NCBI GenBank assembly: GCA_017475265.1
Contig: JAFVFY010000052.1
Span: 1-41,219, forward strand
Source: Prevotella sp.
Lineage (GTDB): Bacteria; Bacteroidota; Bacteroidia; Bacteroidales; Bacteroidaceae
Length of the DNA: 41,219 nucleotides
Direction of reading: 5' to 3'
Positions 30,130-39,300 of this stretch are shown here, piece by piece. How positions within the stretch are numbered: position 1 is the stretch's first letter; every line of letters begins with the position of its first letter. The notes beneath the pieces were generated by a model that searched no databases, was not told the origin of the DNA, and was given only the letters and a program-made list of their open reading frames with translations. The translations under genes and the position numbers were made by a program.

Positions 30130-32520
30130 ATGAGAAAGTGGTTTTTCTTTATCCTTTGGACCTTCCTTCTGCTAGGCGTTATCGCATTAGCAGGTTGTTT
30201 CTTGGCCATCTCTGATGGTCGCATAGGCTTCATGCCACCCATTGAAGACCTTCAGAATCCCATCAACAAATATGCCACGCAGGTGTTCTCTTCCGACGAG
30301 AAGCTCTTGGGCACATGGAACATGAACCGCGAGAACCGTGTGATGGTTGATTACGACGACCTTGCCCCGTCGCTGGTCAATGCCCTGGTAGCCACCGAGG
30401 ACGTGCGTTTCTACGAGCACTCTGGCATCGACTTCTACGCGTTGGCACGTGCCATCGTCAAACGAGGCATCATGGGACAAAAGAACGCCGGTGGCGGCTC
30501 GACCATCACGCAGCAGTTGGCCAAGCAGCTCTACACCGATGTGGCCTACACCACCAAGGAGCGTATGCTTCAGAAGCCCATCGAATGGGTCATCGCGGTG
30601 AAGCTGGAGCGTAACTACACGAAGGAGGAAATCATCACCTTGTATCTCAATTACTTCGACTTCCTCCACAACGCCGTGGGAATCAAGACCGCCGCCAATG
30701 TCTATTTCTCGAAAGAGCCCCACGACCTGTCGCTTACTGAGAGTGCCACGCTCGTCGGCCTTTGCAAGAATCCTTCACTCTACAATCCCGTACGTTTCGA
30801 GGAACGTTCGCTGGAGCGCCGTAACGTGGTGCTTCACCAGATGCTCAAGGCTGGCTACATCACCCAACAGGAATACGACAGCTGCTCCGTATTGCCCATG
30901 GGGCTGAAATTCCATTCGGCAGACCATAATGAGGGCATGGCCACCTATTTCCGCGACTTCCTGCGCCGCTACATGACGGCCAAGAAGCCTCGCCGTGCCG
31001 ACTACCCGGAGTGGAACTACGTGAAATATCACATCGACTCGCTGAACTGGAAGAACGACCCGCTCTTCGGGTGGTGCAACAAGAACGTGAAGCGCGACGG
31101 TACACCTTATAATATATATACAGACGGTCTGAAGGTCTACACCACCCTCGACTCCCGTATGCAGAAATATGCCGAACAGGCCTGCTATGAGCATGTCGTA
31201 GGCTATCTGCAGCCTGAGTTTGAGAAGTCTCTCCGACACAAGCCCAATGCGCCTTACTCCAGCAAGCTGTCGAAAGAGGAGGTACGCCGCATATTGCAGC
31301 GCAACGTCCGACAGACGGAGCGTTACCGCCTGATGAAGGCCGCCGGATGCTCGAACGAGGAGATTGACCGCGCCTTCAACACCAAGACGAAGATGCAGGT
31401 CTTCACCTGGCACGGCGATGTGGACACGGTGATGACACCCATGGACTCCATACGTTACTACAAGTCGTTCCTGCGCACGGGATTCCTCAGCATGGATCCC
31501 CACAACGGACATGTGAAGGCCTACGTCGGAGGACTCGACTTCCACAACTTCGCCTACGACATGGCCACGGAGGGACGCCGTCAGGTGGGTTCTACCATCA
31601 AGCCTTTCCTCTACTCGCTGGTGATGATGAGCTCCGGCGCCAACATGACGCCATGCGACACGGTGAGGAACGTGCAGCGCACCTACTACCCCGTGCCTGG
31701 CCAGGCATGGACGCCACGTAACGGCAGCCGTGCCCGTTATGGAGAGAATGTAACATTGAAATGGGCCTTGCAGCAATCCAACAACTGGATTTCCGCTTAC
31801 CTGATTACCCACCGCACCACGCCGAAAAACTTCGTTCAGATACTCCATGACTTCGGAATAGAGAATCCAGAGATTCACCCATCGCCAGCCCTCTGCCTGG
31901 GCACCTGCGACATCACTGTGGCCGAGATGGTGAGTGCCTACACCGCCTTTGCCAACCACGGCGTGCGTTCGGCTCCGTTGTTCGTGACGCGCATCGTGGA
32001 CAGCGAGGGAAGCACGGTGGCCAACTTCTCACCCCGCATGAACGAGGTGATGGAGGAGAACGCCGCCAACAAGATGCTCTACATGCTGCAGGCCGTCGTC
32101 GACGGCGGCACGGCCAGCCGTCTGCGTTTCCGCTACAACTTTACCGCTCAGTTGGGCGGCAAGACAGGAACGACGAACAGCAACAGCGATGCATGGTTCA
32201 TGGGCGTGGCTCCAAATTTGGTCTCTGGATGCTGGGTGGGCGGCGACGACCGTGACATTCACTTCGACACGATGACCTTCGGACAGGGAGCCTCCGCAGC
32301 GCTGCCTATCTTCGCCAAGTACATGAAGAGCATCTATGCCGACCCCGCACTCGGCATCACGCAGGAAGACAAATTCGATATCCCCAGCGACTTCGACCCC
32401 TGTAAGACCGAAGATGACATGGAGGAGGTGGAAGAAGAAGTGGAAATCGCAGAGGGTGACGAGACCATCACCATCGAGAACGTCGAGGATGTCATTGACG
32501 ATGATTCTCCCCTACCCTGA
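30130..32520 (+). CDS. Class A penicillin-binding protein (PBP1A-like)
   Basis: The 796-residue bifunctional peptidoglycan synthase has an N-terminal membrane anchor (about 4-27). The GT51 glycosyltransferase has catalytic EDVRFYEHSGID (Glu90), GGGSTITQQLAKQLY and LERNYTKEEIITLYLN. The transpeptidase has nucleophile STIK (Ser488-Lys491), SNN (550-552) in place of the usual SxN, and KTGTT (678-682). All catalytic motifs are intact. The C-terminus is a ~50-residue acidic tail (EEVEEEVEIAEGDE). It polymerises and cross-links glycan strands outside the inner membrane and would bind beta-lactams. It follows DUF3256 by 14 bp in the same run. Confidence 0.94.
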   Translation: MRKWFFFILWTFLLLGVIALAGCFLAISDGRIGFMPPIEDLQNPINKYATQVFSSDEKLLGTWNMNRENRVMVDYDDLAPSLVNALVATEDVRFYEHSGIDFYALARAIVKRGIMGQKNAGGGSTITQQLAKQLYTDVAYTTKERMLQKPIEWVIAVKLERNYTKEEIITLYLNYFDFLHNAVGIKTAANVYFSKEPHDLSLTESATLVGLCKNPSLYNPVRFEERSLERRNVVLHQMLKAGYITQQEYDSCSVLPMGLKFHSADHNEGMATYFRDFLRRYMTAKKPRRADYPEWNYVKYHIDSLNWKNDPLFGWCNKNVKRDGTPYNIYTDGLKVYTTLDSRMQKYAEQACYEHVVGYLQPEFEKSLRHKPNAPYSSKLSKEEVRRILQRNVRQTERYRLMKAAGCSNEEIDRAFNTKTKMQVFTWHGDVDTVMTPMDSIRYYKSFLRTGFLSMDPHNGHVKAYVGGLDFHNFAYDMATEGRRQVGSTIKPFLYSLVMMSSGANMTPCDTVRNVQRTYYPVPGQAWTPRNGSRARYGENVTLKWALQQSNNWISAYLITHRTTPKNFVQILHDFGIENPEIHPSPALCLGTCDITVAEMVSAYTAFANHGVRSAPLFVTRIVDSEGSTVANFSPRMNEVMEENAANKMLYMLQAVVDGGTASRLRFRYNFTAQLGGKTGTTNSNSDAWFMGVAPNLVSGCWVGGDDRDIHFDTMTFGQGASAALPIFAKYMKSIYADPALGITQEDKFDIPSDFDPCKTEDDMEEVEEEVEIAEGDETITIENVEDVIDDDSPLP

Positions 32521-32524
32521 AATT

Positions 32525-32639
32525 AACAACGGATTAAAACTGATTTCACGGATTTTCACGGATTATTATCGAATCCAATAGAAATCCGTGAAATCTGTTA
32601 TAATCTGTTTAATCCGTGTAATCCGTAAAATCCGTTGTT
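32525..32639. repeat. 115-bp imperfect inverted repeat of the CGGATT family
   Basis: Outer arms AACAACGGATT (32525-32535) and AATCCGTTGTT (32629-32639) are perfect; inside are further ACGGATT and AATCCGT units, including ATTTCACGGATTT pairing with AAATCCGTGAAAT. It lies between convergent genes and may also act as a terminator. Confidence 0.8.
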
Positions 32640-32663
32640 GAAAGAGTTTGAATAATCCAAGCT

Positions 32664-32702
32664 AAACTCTTAATTCTTAACTCTCAATTCTTGAATTCTC
32701 TC
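32664..32702. repeat. TTAACTCTCAATTC heptamer-type array at the end of the GH43-like gene
   Basis: Units AACTCTT, AATTCTT, AACTCTC, AATTCTT, AATTCTC. The minus-strand gene's last ten codons (RIQELRVKN region) and stop are encoded here. Confidence 0.75.
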
Positions 32703-33716
32703 ATATTCTTCCTTCGTTAGGCGCATGAAGGAACCATGTTGCGGGCCGGTGACTCCCTCAATGTCCACGGGGTCGTGGAAGTTGCGTAGGTTCTCGTCGG
32801 CCTTGCAGATACGGTAGTGCTTCGGTCGGTCGCTGTACTGTATGTAGGCCACGCGCCAGGTGCTGTCGCCGATGAGCTGGAAGGCGCTGCTGCCCTCACA
32901 CTTCTTCTTCCCCTCAAAGCTGACGTAGTCGTCCTCCACAGGCTCGCCCCATCCGCTTTCCAGCCGGTCGCTCGTTGCGGTGTAGATGCCGGGCTTTCCC
33001 CCCTCCTTCTTGATGAGCATGTGGTACTTACCGTCTGGCAGCAGGTTGATGTCGGCATCGATGGTGGCATAGCCCCAGTCGAAGAGCAGACGTGGCTGCG
33101 TGAGCTTGGTGAACGTCTTGTCGGCGTAGGAGTAGTACATACGGTCGTACTGTTCCTCGGCACGGTTCCACATAGAGTAGTAGATGAAGTAGCCACCCTT
33201 CTCTCCGTTTGGCCAAACGTAGGCCGGGGTCCAGAATATCTGTGGAGCCCACACGCGGTTGATGGTGCTCCAGTCACGGTAGACGCTAGGCGACTCAGGG
33301 TCGGAGAATATCTTCGTCCCCTGGCGGAAGTCGAAGGTCTTGCTCTCCCAGTGGATGAGGTCGTCGCTGCGGAGCAGGTCTATGCCGTAGTTGTCCCATA
33401 TCTTGCTCTTAGCCACGCACATATCGGTCGTAACCATGATATAAGCTTCAGCGTCGAAGGTGCGGCAGATGAAGGCATCACGCTGTCCTCCTTCAATACG
33501 TGCGTGCTCCTTGGGGTCCATGATGGGCTTGCCCTCAAGCACATCTTCATAGTGGTAGCCGTCGCGGCTCAGCGCGTAGGCCGTATACTCGCCCTGGTCG
33601 CTCATGTGACAATAGAGATAACCGTAGTCACCCTTCTGGGGATTCTGTGCAATCGAAGGCAATGACATAACCAAGGCCATCGTGGCCAGGACAAAACGAC
33701 ATGATACTCTTGACAT
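32670..33716 (-). CDS. Secreted GH43-like glycoside hydrolase
   Basis: The 348-residue protein has a signal peptide (ending SLPSIAQ, about residue 23) and a five-bladed beta-propeller layout as in glycoside hydrolase family 43: YGYLYCHMSDQGEYTAYALS at the start, GGQRDAFICR (blade with an acidic residue near the active site), NRVWAPQIFWTPAY (WAPQ motif typical of GH43), a GYATIDADI segment, and C-terminal HGSFMRLTKEEYERI. GH43 enzymes remove arabinose or xylose from plant polysaccharides; the subfamily cannot be told. The last ~10 residues are encoded by a heptamer repeat. It is convergent with the penicillin-binding gene and carries a -7 box TATCTTTG at 33761-33754. Confidence 0.82.
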   Translation of the reverse strand: MSRVSCRFVLATMALVMSLPSIAQNPQKGDYGYLYCHMSDQGEYTAYALSRDGYHYEDVLEGKPIMDPKEHARIEGGQRDAFICRTFDAEAYIMVTTDMCVAKSKIWDNYGIDLLRSDDLIHWESKTFDFRQGTKIFSDPESPSVYRDWSTINRVWAPQIFWTPAYVWPNGEKGGYFIYYSMWNRAEEQYDRMYYSYADKTFTKLTQPRLLFDWGYATIDADINLLPDGKYHMLIKKEGGKPGIYTATSDRLESGWGEPVEDDYVSFEGKKKCEGSSAFQLIGDSTWRVAYIQYSDRPKHYRICKADENLRNFHDPVDIEGVTGPQHGSFMRLTKEEYERIQELRVKN

Positions 33717-33753
33717 AACTATAATAATAATATTGTATAAGTTTTGACGTGCA

Positions 33754-33761
33754 CAAAGATA
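33754..33761 (-). promoter_or_regulatory. -7 box of the GH43-like gene
   Basis: TATCTTTG on the minus strand, about 37 bp before the ATG at 33716. No matching TTTG -33 box was found. The interval 33762-33880, up to the IS66 remnant, holds no other recognisable feature. Confidence 0.5.
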
Positions 33762-33880
33762 GTGTATTTCTTTGTATTCTGCACGATTCCGGCGAATTTT
33801 TCGAGAATGTTTACGGAGTTTTAACTTTTCAGCCTAAGCTCGTAACTATTCAGCGATTAGCCATATAGTCCCATCCTCGC

Positions 33881-35349
33881 TTAGAACAAAGCGTGGATAG
33901 CTGCGTATGGTGAGTTGTTATGCTTCTTGGTCGTCTCAACGATGGATAGCAGGTCGAGGAAGGCATCTGCGCCTTGGTCGGAACGGAATGTGCCGGAGTT
34001 CTTCATCTTGATCTTGACCTTCCTGATGCCCCTTTCACTTGCATTATATCTGGCGGTATCGCCGGGTTTTCAAGGAAGTTGAATATGTAGTCCCTGCACT
34101 TGATGAGTCCTTTCTTGAGTTGTCCGAACTGCTCCGCCATGTGTTCGAGGTTCTCCGTCAGCAGTGCGTCAAGTTTTATTAGCCATGGCTGTTTGTCGAT
34201 GACGGCCTGCGGATTCTCGTTCCGCTCATGGACGGCCTCCTGCAACAGGCTCTCGACCTTCTTCGACCACTGCTGCTCCGTGTCCAGTTCACCCAGGTAT
34301 TGCAGTTCCCTCAGCAGATGAGCTATACAGACCTGATGGTTCAGGAAGTTGAGCGTGAAGTACGCACTATGGCGGTCGGTGACGGCCGTCATCCTTTCAA
34401 GCGAGCTTCCGAAACGGCTCTCCAGTTCCTTGTGCGAGCGTCCGCTCCCATGGAAGAGCAGTGTGAAGTAGACCGTCTGCGCAATCCAGGTCCAGTCAAG
34501 CTTCTTGTTGCAGTAGAGGCCGGACTCGTCGAAGCCGACGACGGCAGACTTCATGATGCATTCCTTTATCTTCTCTATGGCAGGGGCGGCATTCTTTTTG
34601 GCCTCATTAACCCAGTTCACAAAGGAACCCTGGCTGATTTCCAGACCGAACACCTCCTTGAAGAAGTTCCCTATACGGCCATACGGCAGGAACATCACCA
34701 CGTTCAGGTAGACAACCAGCGACTTGACCGTCGCGTCATAGACCACGGCATTGGAGCCACGTTTGCGGGGAGCATGCGACCTGACGCGCTCGCCACAGTT
34801 CTTGCATACGGTGATATAGTGGCGGATCTCCTTCACGACCGGCTTCAGCTCCGGAACCGACACGACTTGTGTCACGTAGTCGAGGATGCGCTCGCAGTCC
34901 TCCAAAGACGCACCGCACCTGGTGCAGTAGTTGGCAGATACCTCTTCTGTCTCATCAGGCGTCTGCGTCATCTTCAGGGTGCTGCCCTCGTGCCCCCTCT
35001 GACCGCCGGGTGGCCTGCCTGTCGGCTTGCGCAGGGACCTGGTACGGCGGATTGCCTCGTACTTGATGCTCTCCTTCGACGGGGGAGTGCTGCTGTTACC
35101 CGAATTCTTGTCGGGAGCCTCGTACTTGGCAAGCCTTGCCTTGAGCTCATCAATTTCCTTGTCCCGCTTGCGCAAGTCTGCATGGAGCCTGTCTATATTG
35201 CGGTTCAGCTGGCATATATCAGAGTGCTGCGAGGCAATCGTCTCGTGCATTAACCGCATCTCGTCCGTCATGGCCTGCAGTGTCTCCGATATGTCCGTAA
35301 CCTTCTGATTCACAGGTGTAAAGGTACGAAAAATATCTGAAACTACCAA
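33881..35349 (-). pseudogene. IS66-family transposase, inactivated by a 2-bp frameshift
   Basis: The main frame (34003-35349, 448 residues) is an IS66 transposase: a coiled-coil N-terminus (about 20-75), KNSGNSSTPPSKES, GRPPGGQRGHEG, a four-cysteine zinc finger (CTRCGASLEDC, CKNCG), then DDE-type core VVGFDESG and TDRHSAYF. Near the C-terminus PPD is followed by an ATAT in place of AT (about 34044-34048), a 2-bp insertion. In the other frame the sequence continues NASERGIRKVKIKMKNSGTF and ends with a normal IS66 tail (SPYAAIHALF) at 33881. The conserved Glu of ASER, the last catalytic acid, is therefore lost. The annotated start is a TTG; the ATG at 35271 or a GTG near 35313 may be truer. Confidence 0.85.
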
Positions 35350-35366
35350 ATATTTCGGGGTTCATC

Positions 35367-35935
35367 TCAGAATTCTGTTGATTTGTTGCTCCCTCGCCCT
35401 CTTTTTGTACATTTTATTTCCAGCAGTTTGAATGATGCCCTGCCGTACATGACTCTCTTGATGGCCTTGATTTTGCAGACTGTTCCCTCCAGCAGCCCGT
35501 TGTTGTATTCGCAGTCGATGGCTCTCTTGATGGCGGCATAGTCTTTCCTCACCCCCTCGGCAAATGAACGGATGCCCTCGCCTCCCAGCACGCATGCCGT
35601 GTCAATCCATCTGTACAGCCCATACCTGTTCTCTCCTGCCAGCATGTTCCTGAATGTCTGGCACAGATACCTGGCCGTCTGCACGTGCTCCTTTTGCAGG
35701 AAGTCGCCGAGCGCCTGCGACCTGGCTTCGAAGTCGCTCCTGAAGAGCGCCCTCCACAGCAGGCGCTGCTGCTCCCTGACGTACCCGGGCGATTTGCACC
35801 TGGCCGTCTCCTTCTTCACCATTTTGTCGAGCCTCTTTTGCAGGTACTCCCCAAGCGGTTCCAGCAGCCGGGCATGCTCTTTTCCCCCGGGCAGCCTTGC
35901 GGCAAGTTTCCCGGCCTCAAGCGTCCCTGCCAAGT
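35367..35935 (-). pseudogene. ISL3-family transposase, C-terminal remnant
   Basis: This is the second part of a 258-residue open frame (35367-36143). From about residue 73 on it reads as the C-terminal half of an ISL3 transposase: EHARLLEPLGEYLQKRLDKM region, RSFAEGVRKDYAAIKRAID, EYNNGLLEGTVCKIKAIKRV, MYGRASFKLL. The NGxxEG motif with the last catalytic Glu is present, but the N-terminal zinc finger, HTH and first catalytic residues are missing. It is therefore a 5'-truncated element joined to a permease fragment. It directly abuts the IS66 remnant. Confidence 0.82.
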
Positions 35936-36143
35936 GCATGATGCGCCGCTTGGTGGCTCCGAAGGCACGCATGATGCCCGACTCCTCCGTGCGCCGTTTC
36001 GTCTGCATCCAGAAGGTGCCGATGATGCCGAGGCATAGGTTGATGAGGAAGAAGACGGCGGTGGCTATCTGGAGGTTGAAGTCGTAGGACAGGGAGGACT
36101 GGGCAAACTGATTCTTGCTGGAGCAGTGTCCATTTCTGGACAC
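35936..36143 (-). pseudogene. FtsX/MacB-type ABC permease fragment fused in frame to the ISL3 remnant
   Basis: Residues about 16-70 of the 35367-36143 frame match the third-helix region of Bacteroidetes FtsX-like permeases: LQIATAVFFLINLCLGIIGTFWMQT, then KRRTEESGIMRAFGATKRRI (a conserved cytoplasmic loop), broken off after MHL. Both the permease's N-terminal bulk and its last helix are missing. The nominal start is a GTG inside a hairpin. Only a relic, kept open by chance or recent origin. Confidence 0.8.
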
Positions 36144-36165
36144 TCATGGTGTCCGGAAACGGACA
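36125..36165. promoter_or_regulatory. Two TGTCC-N6-GGACA palindromes in tandem
   Basis: AGTGTCCA-tttc-TGGACACT (36125-36144) and TGTCCG-gaaa-CGGACA (36150-36165): two hairpins, the TGTCC halves 23 bp apart. They precede the FtsX relic and lie ~130 bp upstream of the TamB -7 box. They look like a dimeric regulator's site pair. Confidence 0.55.
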
Positions 36166-36271
36166 GTTGGTCATTTGTCGCCTACTACAGGGCTACGGTG
36201 CAAAAACACGAAAAAGAGGGGAATAGGCAAAGAAAACTGGGGAAAAGTTTACAAGAAAAAGGAAAAATGTT

Positions 36272-36279
36272 TATCTTTG
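36272..36279 (+). promoter_or_regulatory. -7 box of the TamB gene
   Basis: TATCTTTG continuing GCAGGC, about 38 bp before the GTG start at 36318. A weak TTTA lies in the -33 position. Confidence 0.6.
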
Positions 36280-36317
36280 CAGGCAAATTGCGACGGGAAA
36301 CCGCCGTTGGGTGATTT

Positions 36318-39300
36318 GTGAGAGTATTGAAACGCATATTGTACTTTACGATATGGAGCCTAGTGGCACTCCATATTGTTGTGCTTTTATGCATTCAGCT
36401 GTCTCCCGTTCAGTCGTGGCTAGGCAACAAAGTGGCCTCGGCGCTGAGTGAAACGCTGGGCACGGATGCCTCCGTGGGACATATCAGCATAGGACTCTTC
36501 AACCGTCTTATCATCGACGACGTCTGCATCCCCGACCTACAGGGCGACACCCTGCTCCGTGCCAGTCGGCTGTCAGTAAAGGGTTCGCTACTGCCGCTGC
36601 TCGAAGGGCGCATCGTCATCTCTTCGGCACAGCTCTTCGGTGCCCACGTGCGTCTCTGTCAGGAAGACTCCACGACAGCACCCAACTACCAGTTTGTCAT
36701 CGACGCACTTTCCTCTGATGACGATTCCGACGACAAAAGCCCCCTCGACCTGCACATCGGCTCGCTCATCGTGCGCCACAGCAGCGTCTCCTACGACCGG
36801 GGTGATGCCTTCAACACCCCTGGACGCTTCAATCCTGCCCATCTGGCTGTCAACGACATCAGTACCCACATTAGCTTGAAAGCCTTAAACCCCGATTCCT
36901 TAAACATCAACCTCAAGCGCTTGTCTCTGCGCGAACAGTCTGGATTCACACTGGAGAACTTCTCCACCCATCTCATTGCCGGTCCCAGTTCAGCCCACCT
37001 GCACGACCTCAACATCCTGCTCCCCCATTCCACCCTCACGATTGACACGCTAGATGCCACATACGACCTCAGCCTCTCTACCCCACCCCGCATATCGGAA
37101 TACACCAAGCGGCACTTCATGAATACCCTCCGCTATAACGCCACCCTCTACGGAACCATCACCCCTGCCGACCTTGCCCCGCTTATCGGAGGACTGAAAC
37201 AAGGAACTGCGAATAACCTCAGACAGTCCATCCACACCCTACCGCCCATAGTTCTCTCTACTTCCCTCTCTGGCTCTACGAGGGCGCTCACAGTCTCCGA
37301 GCTTGACGTTTTAACCCCTAACGGCGGGCTCACCCTGAAAGCATCGGGCAGCATCGAAACAGTTAAAAAGAATAGGGATTCCCAGTTCATGCAATGGCAC
37401 GTCAACCTCGAACAGCTTGATGCCTCCGCCGCCATTCTGGCCACACTGGAAGAAATATTCCCCGACATTCCTGACGAGCTTTCACGCCTCGGCAACCTCC
37501 ACTTCACAGCAAAAGGCCAGCATCTGGCCAACGGCCAGACCGACGGTCAGGCCACTATCGTCACCAGCCTTGGCACGGCAAATATACTCGTTGCCCTTGA
37601 CAGCCACGACCGGCTATCGGGTTACATCGACACTGACAGCCTCCATCTGGGTCAACTCCTTGCCAACGACGACCTCGGTTCCATCGCCGCCACCGTCACC
37701 CTGGGCGGCACTAGGGAACAGATGGAGGCTAACGCCAACATTCACCACTTCCACTTCAAGGGCTACCACTACCACGACATCGAGGCTGGTGGCTCCTACC
37801 AGCCTGACACCAGGGCTATTGCCGCCCACATTACCATCGACAATGCCGACCTGAAAGTTTCGGCTGCTGGAGGTCTCTCACCCCTCACCCCTCAATCTCC
37901 CATCCATCAGGCATTGCTCTCCGCCCACGTAGGACATATCAACCCCTCTGCCCTCGGCCTCACAAACCAGTGGGGAGATGCAGCCTTCTCGGCAATCGTC
38001 AATGCCGACATCACCGCCTCCAGCCTCGCTGATGCAAAGGGCAATCTGCGCGTACATGACTTCACCATGTACAACCCTGCCGACTCTTTGCTTTGCCATA
38101 TCGACCACCTGCAAATAACATCGGAGACCGACGACAAGAACCAAACCGTCACCCTCACCAGCGACGTCGCCGTAGGAGAGCTGTCTGGGCAGTTCAATCT
38201 TGCTACCCTCCCCCGCAGCCTTGCCCGCTATATGGCCTCTAAGCTCCCTACCCTGCCCGGTCTACAGCACGACATTGCTGAGCTGACACACACTGGCACA
38301 AAGGCCGTACCGACAAACGACTTCAACCTCCACCTCACGGTCTCAGATACTCACTGGATGCAACCGTTGCTGGGCATACCCCTCACCTTCGACCAGCCGT
38401 TGCACCTCATTGCTACCGTCGACGATAATGACAATACTGTCAATATGAGTGGGCGTCTGCCTGCCTTTACCTACTCTGGCAGCCGATACCGCGACCTACA
38501 CCTCAGTGTCACTACCCTGGGCGACTCCGCCCTTTGTAACGCCACGCTCAAAAAGCTGAGCAACGGAGGAAGACTTCTTTCGCTAGCAGCCGACGTGAAC
38601 GCGGCCAACAACAACATCTTCTCCTCGCTGACCTGGCGCACCACAGTCCCTGAAGGCGGCGACACGTTACGCACCACCAAGGGAATCATCAACGCCGTAA
38701 CACAACTCTACACCAATGCCGACGGACGACCTGTGGCCGACATCGGCATACAGCCCTCGCAGGTGATGGTAGGCGATAAGGCCTGGCACATTCGTCCTAG
38801 CCACCTCGCCTACTCTGACGGCCACCTTGACGTGGATAGCTTCGCCATCAGCCACGGAGGCCAACATCTCTTCATTGACGGCATGGCCTCGGCATCACAT
38901 ACTGACACGCTCTCCGTCGACATGGACGGCATTGACATTGCCTACATACAAGACTTGCTCGACTTCCACCCTGTGGACTTCTCCGGACTACTGGGCGGCA
39001 AGGCGAAAGGCACCGCCGTCTTTGGTGACTTTGCAGCCTGGGCCGACATCGTGGCCCGTGATTTCCGTTTCATGGACGGACGAATGGGAACACTGAAGGC
39101 ACAGGCACGGTGGAATGCTGCCGACACGCAGATAGACATCGATGCCGTGGCAGAGGGAACAATCATCCAGGGGTACATCTCCCCCGTGCGCTCCGACATC
39201 GACCTGAAGATTCGTGCCGATGGGTCGAACATTGAATTCTGCCATTCCTTTACCGAAAGCTTCCTCCGCGACATCTCTGGCACAGCCCACGGAGACCTTG

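Noticed and set aside
34003-34050. Genuine IS66 C-terminus GASGRSRSR
   Set aside because: The other frame continues with the conserved NASERGIRK motif and a typical tail, so this end is a frameshift product.
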